Origin: Sambucus nigra | Taxonomy: Eukaryota; Streptophyta; Magnoliopsida; Dipsacales; Adoxaceae | Reading direction: 5' to 3' | NCBI GenBank assembly: GCA_949130495.1 | Contig: OX422222.1 | Span: 279,424,109 to 279,488,108, forward strand | Length of the DNA: 64,000 nt | Shown: in pieces, positions 58,285-64,000 of the stretch | How positions within the stretch are numbered: the first letter of the stretch is position 1 | How the letters are laid out: the number at the start of each line of letters is the position of its first letter | Translations under genes and position numbers: made by a program | Notes under the pieces: model-generated | What the model saw: the letters and a program-made list of their open reading frames with translations, nothing else | What the model was told of the DNA's origin: nothing | Databases searched by the model: none

Positions 58285-60792
58285 ATGGCTGATCATCCAG
58301 AATCCAGTAATCAAAATGCTAGGATTCTTCCAAATCCATCCACTCCTCCAAATGTCCAAGATCTGGCCGGAAGAATAACTAATCTAGCCTAAGGCCAAAC
58401 AGTCATGCAAGAAACTATGCGACAACTCATACAAACTGTCTAGGGTGGAGTATCTACCCATTCAGGACAACGAAGTGTTCAAAGAAACAGCCGTTTACCT
58501 TCTTCGCGTACTAGGCATACCGATTCATATCGCACTGAGAGATCTAATGATTTTTCTTATCAACCTGGTCAAACTTAGTCAGTACGAGCTACAGATACTG
58601 AACAAAACATCACTCTCTCTCCAAAAAGGACTAGTGCATTGGAGAGATTAAATAGGGCCTCTCATTTTGATCGTTTGGGACCTAGGAGGAATAGAAGTCC
58701 TCCCAAGTCTATGTCGAGGAACTTTCGATGACCATCCGATCTAAGGGAGGGTTCTGCCCAATCACGACCAACTGCTCGTAAAGAAAGATCCCAGAAAGCA
58801 AATTCAACACGATCAGTTGCTCGAACCAATAGGCCCGAGGAGAGAAATGATGCATGGAAAGGCTCTATTCAAAGGTTGGAAGATAGACTAGGGGAAATGG
58901 CTAAGGCTAAGAATCCTCTACAAAGAACTTTTGTCCAAGAGACACCTTTTATCCAGGCAATTGTGGATTTTCCCACACCATCAAAGTTCAAAGAACCTAT
59001 TGTGACTCCTAAATATGATGGAAAAATTGACCATGTCCTTCATATAGAACAATACCAAGCTGCTTCTGATATCTATTTTGTGCCAGACGAGATGAGATGC
59101 AGGGAATTTTTGGGAACTCTTACCGGATCTGCTCAAATATGGTACAAAAATCTTCCTCGGGGGAAGATTTTAACTTTCTTTCAACTGGACGAGCTCTTTA
59201 TTGGAAATTTCTATTTTGGAGCAAAACCAGTTAAACGAGTATCACACTTGTTAAGTGTTAGACAAAAAGCAGGTGAGAGCATCAGGGATTATATAACTCA
59301 TTTCAATAACAAAAAGCTCAAAGTTATTGATTACGAGGAGAAGACTGCGATTACTGCTTTGATGAGTGGACTATTGCCAAATAAATTGTACTACACCTTG
59401 GCTAAAGATCCGCCTAGGACCATGTCAGAACTAATGGCAAAAGCAGCCAAAATCATGAATGCCGAGGAAGCTATGGCTATGAAGAAGAATATGGACACTA
59501 AGGAGACCAAAGTTGAGGCCGAGAAGGTTGAGAAAAAGGAGCAAAGGAACAATGGTGGTAACAAGCAGTCAAAAGCAAAGCCATCATGGGAACTGTTGAA
59601 GAAATTTGGAAATTATACTCCTTTGAAAGTAGAAATAAACCACGTTCTGGAAGAAATCAAGAACATCGAGGAGCTAAATTGGCCAGAGAAAATGAAGACA
59701 GATCCGGACAAGAGGAATAAGACCAAATATTGCGAGTTCCATAAAGACCATGGTCACACGACCAAAAACTGTATAGCTCTTCAGAATGAAATTAAAGCAC
59801 TCATCAGACGAGGTAAGTTGGCCAAGTATGTTGATCGTAGAGATGACGGAAAGAGCAACGATCGATCAAGACAGAGGTCTAGATCTCCTCGTCGAGCAAA
59901 AGAAGACAAGAAAAGAGATCATGAAGATGATCTAGAAGACGACCCCGATCTCCCCAAAAGACCAAGACAGCCAGAACGTGAGGTATTTTCAATTCGTTTT
60001 GGATCATTTGATTGTAATGTTATTACAGGTGGAGATGCAGGAGGTGGAGACCTTACTGTAGAGAGAAAAGCTTACCTCAATGAGGCTCAAGCTTGTTCAT
60101 ACATTCAACGAATAAATCTAGCTGAAGATGATCGTCCGAGGAAGGTGAACAAAGATAAACTGGTCATTGGTTTCTCTAAGAATGACCTCGCAGGTGTCCT
60201 ATATCCTCATGATGACCCATTGGTGATCAAAATGAGGATGAAGGAAGTAGTGATTTCAAGAGTACTTGTGGATAATGGCAGCTCGGCGGACATCATGTTC
60301 TACTCATGGTTTGACAGTTTAAATCTGAAATTGTCTCAATTGGAGCCTTATCACAGGCCCTCCTCGGTTTTACTGGCGCTTGGGACGATCAAGTTAGATA
60401 TGTTCATCGATACATGGCGTGCTTGTCGAACAGAAAGAGTGCGCTTTTTCGTGATGGATAAGAATGTCCAATTAGCTTACAATATCATCATGGGAAGGGT
60501 AGGTTTGAAGAAGTTCGGAGCAGTACCATCTACTGTACATCAATGCCTAAAATTTCTAACCAACTTTGGAATAGGAATTGTGAAGGATGACCAAAAAGTA
60601 GCTCGAGAATTATACTATTCATCTGCTGAGCAGGAAGAACTGGAGGAATCTAGGAAAAAGACTACTACCTATCAAGTGGATGAAGGTGCAGAAATTGAAA
60701 CATTAGATCCTAGAGACGAGTCGCAGCTCGTGAAAGGCCAGGTGGTGGAAGCTACTGAAAATGTCATTCTGGACGACGAGCACCCGGAATGA
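58285..60792 (+). pseudogene. Gag-protease of element 2
   Basis: The ATG at 58285 opens a frame that continues to 60792. It is interrupted by TAA 58390, TAG 58441, TAG 58576 and TGA 58729. From 58876 it is open for 638 codons. Gag motifs are FPTPSKFKEPIVTPKYDGKID and VSHLLSVRQKAGESIRDYI. A Tat-type zinc knuckle, YCEFHKDHGHTTKNC, is at about residues 284-298 of the open part. An Arg/Ser-rich stretch follows, and the protease site VLVDNGSSADIMF is near residue 464. The TGA at 60790 lies where the family usually continues with Arg into the RT linker. The protein would form particles and cleave the polyprotein. Confidence 0.88.
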
Positions 60793-61410
60793 ACAACTCA
60801 TATAGGTTCGTCGTTAGATGCCTCATTAAAACAGGAATTGATAGTCTTCCTAAAAAAACATAAAACAAACGTTTGCATGGAGCCACGAGGACATGCCAGG
60901 GATAAACCCAAATTTCTTATGTCACGAGCTCAATGTGAACAAGGAAATCAAGACAGTGAAGCAAAGAAGAAGAGTGTTCAGCCCCGAAAAGAACCAAGCT
61001 ATACAAGAAGAGGTCGAGAAACTTCAGAAAGCCTGCTTTATTGAAGATGTCAAATATCCTGATTGGCTAGCTAATGTGGTGATGGTAAAGAAGAAGAATA
61101 ACAAGTGGAGGATGTGTGTAGACTTCACCGACCTCAACAAAGCATGCCCAAAGGATCATTTTCCTTTGCCCTGAATTGATCAATTAGTGGATGCTACCTC
61201 GGGACATGAGCTGTTGAGCTTCATGGATGCTTATTCTGGTTACAACCAGATTAAAATGAAACCTGAAGACAGGAGGATCACCTCTTCTCGCATTCATCAT
61301 TCCATTCAAACATTCTTCAAAACACTCCGAAAAATGTTTGAATGGAATGATGAATGCGAGAAGGCCTTTCAAGAGTTGAAGAAATACCTGGGAGCACCTC
61401 CAATGTTGTC
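60793..61410 (+). pseudogene. Reverse transcriptase of element 2, internally deleted
   Basis: The linker (SLKQELIVFLKKHKTNV) continues in the gag frame to about 60875, where roughly two bases are lost. RT then continues with MPGINPNF, VKQRRRVFSPEKN, YPDWLANVVMVKK and WRMCVDFTDLNKACPKDHFPLP, a TGA at 61172, and SFMDAYSGYNQIKMKPED. From there it jumps to FFKTLRKMFEWNDECEKAFQELK, which normally follows the RT thumb. The palm with the YVDD catalytic motif is missing, so this copy cannot encode an active RT. The junction is a 31-bp inverted repeat (separate entry). Confidence 0.9.
61284..61363. repeat. Perfect 31-bp inverted repeat at the RT deletion
   Basis: Arms at 61284-61314 and 61333-61363 are exact reverse complements around an 18-base loop. 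The right arm encodes the normal MFEWNDECEK segment. The left arm has no place in the family and is therefore the inserted inverted copy. Confidence 0.95.
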
Positions 61411-62420
61411 CAAGACAGTGATGGGAGAAAGATTGTACTTGTATCTGGTAGTTTCGGAGAATACAGTTAGCTCGGCATTGATAAGAATGGAGAATGGGGT
61501 GAAAAAACCAATTTATTACACTAGCAAGGCCTTTCGAGGAGCAAAGATCAAATATCCAAGACTGGAAAAGTTGGCACTAGCGTTGATCGAAGCGAGTAGA
61601 AGAATGAGGCCGTACTTCCAAGATCATGCCATAGTTGTGTATACCGATATGCCGTTGAGGCAAGCTCTTCATAAACCAGAAAAATCGGGGAGATTGATGT
61701 ACTGGGCAGTAGAACTTGGTGAATATGACATAGTTTACGAGCCTAGATCGTCGCTTAAAGGGCAAGTAGTAGCAGATTTTATCGCGGATTTCACCTACCC
61801 TGACACCTCCGAAGAACAAAAGTTAAATACCGACCAGCCTGTGGATTTTACAGGATCATCAAATTTAAACTCCGACCAACTTAAGTCGGTTGATGAGCAA
61901 GAGGATATGGTCGACGAGCAGCAATAAGTGCTAGGGGAGGATATAAAGAAGCAACAAATATTCCACCGAGGAACTTTATCTGATTAAAAATTTGAGGATG
62001 AAGTACCTATATGGAATCTGTATGTGGATGGCTCATCTTGCAGTACAGGCTGTGGGGCAGGGATTGTTTTAAACAACCCGGATAAGATAGATGTGGAGTA
62101 TGCTCTGTGCTTTCAATTCAAGTCTTCTAATAATGAGGCTGAATATGATGCTATGATTGCAGGTCTTAGTTTAGCAAAAACCATGGGGGCAGAGCAGGTC
62201 ATTATATTCAGTGACTCACAGTTGATCGTAAATCAAATGCTGGGAGTATACGCAACAAAGGGAGAATTGATGATTAAGTATTATGCAAAAATAATGGAGA
62301 TTGTATCGAGCTTTAATGCAGTGCAGTTAATTAGAACACCAAGATTGGAGAATGCAAGAGCAGATGCCTTAGCTCGGTTAACCTCAGCCACACGCACCGA
62401 GCTACGAAGAACAATTCTAA
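61411..62420 (+). pseudogene. RNase H and archaeal-type RNase H of element 2
   Basis: The first RNase H reads LYLYLVVSENTVSSALI, KPIYYTSKAF and YPRLEKLALALI, ending near ADFIADF (61790). After a linker with TAA at 61925 and 61985 the second RNase H follows from about 62015: LYVDGSSCSTGCGAGIVL, NNEAEYDAMIAGL, FSDSQLIVNQ and RADALARL. The carboxylates expected at the active site (D, E, D, D) are visible. The tandem RNase H marks the Tat lineage. Confidence 0.88.
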
Positions 62421-62629
62421 TAGAAATTTTGGCTAGCAGGAGCATTGACAAAGATATGATGGTGAGCTTCATTACCCTTGATTTAGGACCATCTTGGATG
62501 GATCCCATCAGGGCATCTATTGAGGAAGGGAAATTACCAACTGATAAATTCGCAGCCAAGAAACTGAAATTTAAAGTTACTCGTTATGTATTGACTAATG
62601 GTATTCTATATAGACGAGGAATTATAGCA

Positions 62630-63715
62630 GGTTTGCAAAGATGTGTGCATCCCTCCGAGGTGAAAGACTTGATTGAAGAGGTCCATAAAGGCTCTTGTGG
62701 AGCCCATGTAGCAGGTCGAACGCTTTTGCAAAGAATAATGACGCAAGGATACTATTGGCCAACGATGAGGGTCGACTGTATAGCCTATGCCAAAAAATGT
62801 GACAAATGTAAACGCTTCTCCTCTATCCGAAGAACTCCCCAAGCATTGTTAACACCCATTACTTCCCCTTGGCCATTTGCCATGTGGGGAATAGACTTAG
62901 TCGGGCCACTTCCAGCGACTAGGGGAAGATTTAAATATCTCGTGGTCGCGGTGGATTACTTTACTAAGTGGGTGGAAGCTGAGCCCCTTATTAATATGAC
63001 ATATGACAAGGTGTATCAATTTATTTGGAAGAATATCATTTGTAGATATGGTCTTCCCCATGCATTCATTACTGATCATGGAACCCAATTTGACGACGAG
63101 GAGTTTTCTGCGTATTGTCATCAGTCGAACATATTGAAAACCCACTCTGCACCAGGCCATCCCTAGAGAAATGGACAAACTGAGGGGATAAACAGAACGA
63201 TGATGAATAGTTTGAAGAAACAACTGGACGATGCAAAGGAAAATTGGATTAACGAGCTACATTATGTGCTGTGGGCTTATCGTACTACACCACGAGCAGC
63301 AACAAGAGAATCTCCATACATGCTAGCATTTGGAAGTGAAACCGTCATACCAACTGAATTGGGTTTTCCCACACACATAATACTGAATTTCAATTCTCCT
63401 ATCAGTGACTTGATGAGAAGATTAGACTTGGATATGCTCGAGGAAGTGAGAGAAGAAGCAGCAATCAGGAACGCTGCATACTAACAACGAACAACTCTGT
63501 TCTACAACAAGAGAGTAAATAAATGTGATTTGAAAGAAGGGGACTATGTGCTAAAGAAAGTCATTCAAAAACACAATAAAATGGAAGTTAACTGGCATGG
63601 ACCCTACAGAGTAACAGAAGTTGTTCGACCAGGTACATACATGATTGAAACCTTAGAAGGAAAAGAGTTTAAGAATGCATGGAACGCAGAGCATCTGCGC
63701 AAATATTATCAGTAG
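62630..63715 (+). pseudogene. Integrase of element 2
   Basis: The zinc-binding HHCC region is HKGSCGAHVAGR followed by CDKC. The core shows MWGIDLVGPLP (first Asp), FITDHGTQFD (second Asp, with DHG where DNG is usual) and NGQTEGINR (Glu). A TAG at 63164 lies just before NGQTEG, where the family has Gln. A TAA at 63482 interrupts the C-terminal part, and KMEVNWHGPYRV is the GPY-type motif. It ends at TAG 63713-63715 after HLRKYYQ, the normal polyprotein end. No frameshift occurs in this part. Confidence 0.9.
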
Positions 63716-64000
63716 TTAAAATCCCCATGTAATGGAGTTTTCTTCAATATGAATAAAGTTTTGGATGTTTTACCCAATTCTATCCTTTTGTTGAAATTTT
63801 TCGAAATACTAGTGCTACACACTACGCATCAAGTCCAGAATAAAAATTCACCAACTTCGGTTGGTCGTGAATAAAAATCCACCAACTCTGGTTGGTCGGG
63901 AATAAAAATCCACCAACTCTGGTTGGTCGGGAATAAAAATCCACCAACTCTGGTTGGGAACAGTTGGTTAAACAAAGCTGGATCATGAGATGAAAGTCGT
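63716..64000 (+). other. 3' untranslated region of element 2
   Basis: Non-coding, with AATAAA near 63752. A 31-bp tandem repeat occupies 63837-63960. Neither the polypurine tract nor the 3' LTR start (TGTTGATAC) is reached before the window ends. Confidence 0.7.
63837..63960. repeat. 31-bp tandem repeat, four copies, in element 2 3' UTR
   Basis: TAAAAATCCACCAACTC followed by TGGTTGGTCGG recurs at exact 31-base steps (63841, 63872, 63903, 63934). Each unit contains the small inverted repeat CCAAC...GTTGG. Confidence 0.92.

Overview
This window is repeat DNA from a seed plant, most likely pericentromeric or other heterochromatic sequence. I find no intact host gene, tRNA or rRNA. The plant origin rests on two Tat-lineage Ty3/gypsy retrotransposons (recognised by an extra archaeal-type RNase H after reverse transcriptase), LTRs of a chromodomain-bearing chromovirus primed by initiator Met-tRNA, plant mobile domain (PMD) coding sequence, and a 169-bp satellite.

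Region 1 (1-17668) is one old Tat-lineage element on the minus strand. Its 5' LTR is at 15572-17668, the primer binding site at 15551-15570, a 1.3-kb leader follows, then degraded gag-protease-RT-RNaseH-aRNaseH-integrase (14266 down to about 7215). The 3' LTR is at 1-839 and runs off the left edge. Between integrase and the 3' LTR lie two genes in the opposite (plus) orientation, each with its own TATA box. One is a five-exon PMD gene (2760-4867) with four phase-0 introns. The other is a DUF7745-like gene (5462-6750). Both are decayed. A 12-copy, 80-bp tandem array (1064-2013) separates them from the polypurine tract. The palindrome TGCCGATCGGCA or close variants recurs upstream of both genes and in the LTR.

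Region 2 (17669-42817) is a mosaic of LTRs from chromovirus families called A and B here. It holds the 3' end of an A element (pol tail, PPT, 2.8-kb LTR), one complete 3.2-kb B LTR, two copies of a gag-pol-less 0.9-kb internal region, a solo LTR of a third family with a perfect 5-bp target duplication, and many B-LTR pieces joined head-to-head and tail-to-tail. Orientation flips at least seven times, with a shared palindromic centre seen twice. A 266-bp module bounded by ATGCTATCAT and its complement is present in ten B copies and, diverged, in LTR A.

Region 3 (42827-57646) is an uninterrupted satellite of about 88 monomers of about 169 bp. It shows degenerate higher-order structure (about 2.68 kb, 16 monomers) and a 30-bp dyad in each well-preserved monomer.

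Region 4 (57647-64000) is a second, plus-strand Tat-lineage element inserted into the satellite. It has a 574-bp 5' LTR, PBS, and gag-pro-pol carrying about ten stops and one frameshift. A deletion of most of the RT domain is filled by an inverted copy of the adjacent sequence. Its 3' LTR lies beyond the right edge.

The most interesting unit is the antisense PMD/DUF7745 cassette of the first element: an intron-bearing, separately promoted gene pair carried antisense inside a retrotransposon and sharing a palindromic motif with its LTR.
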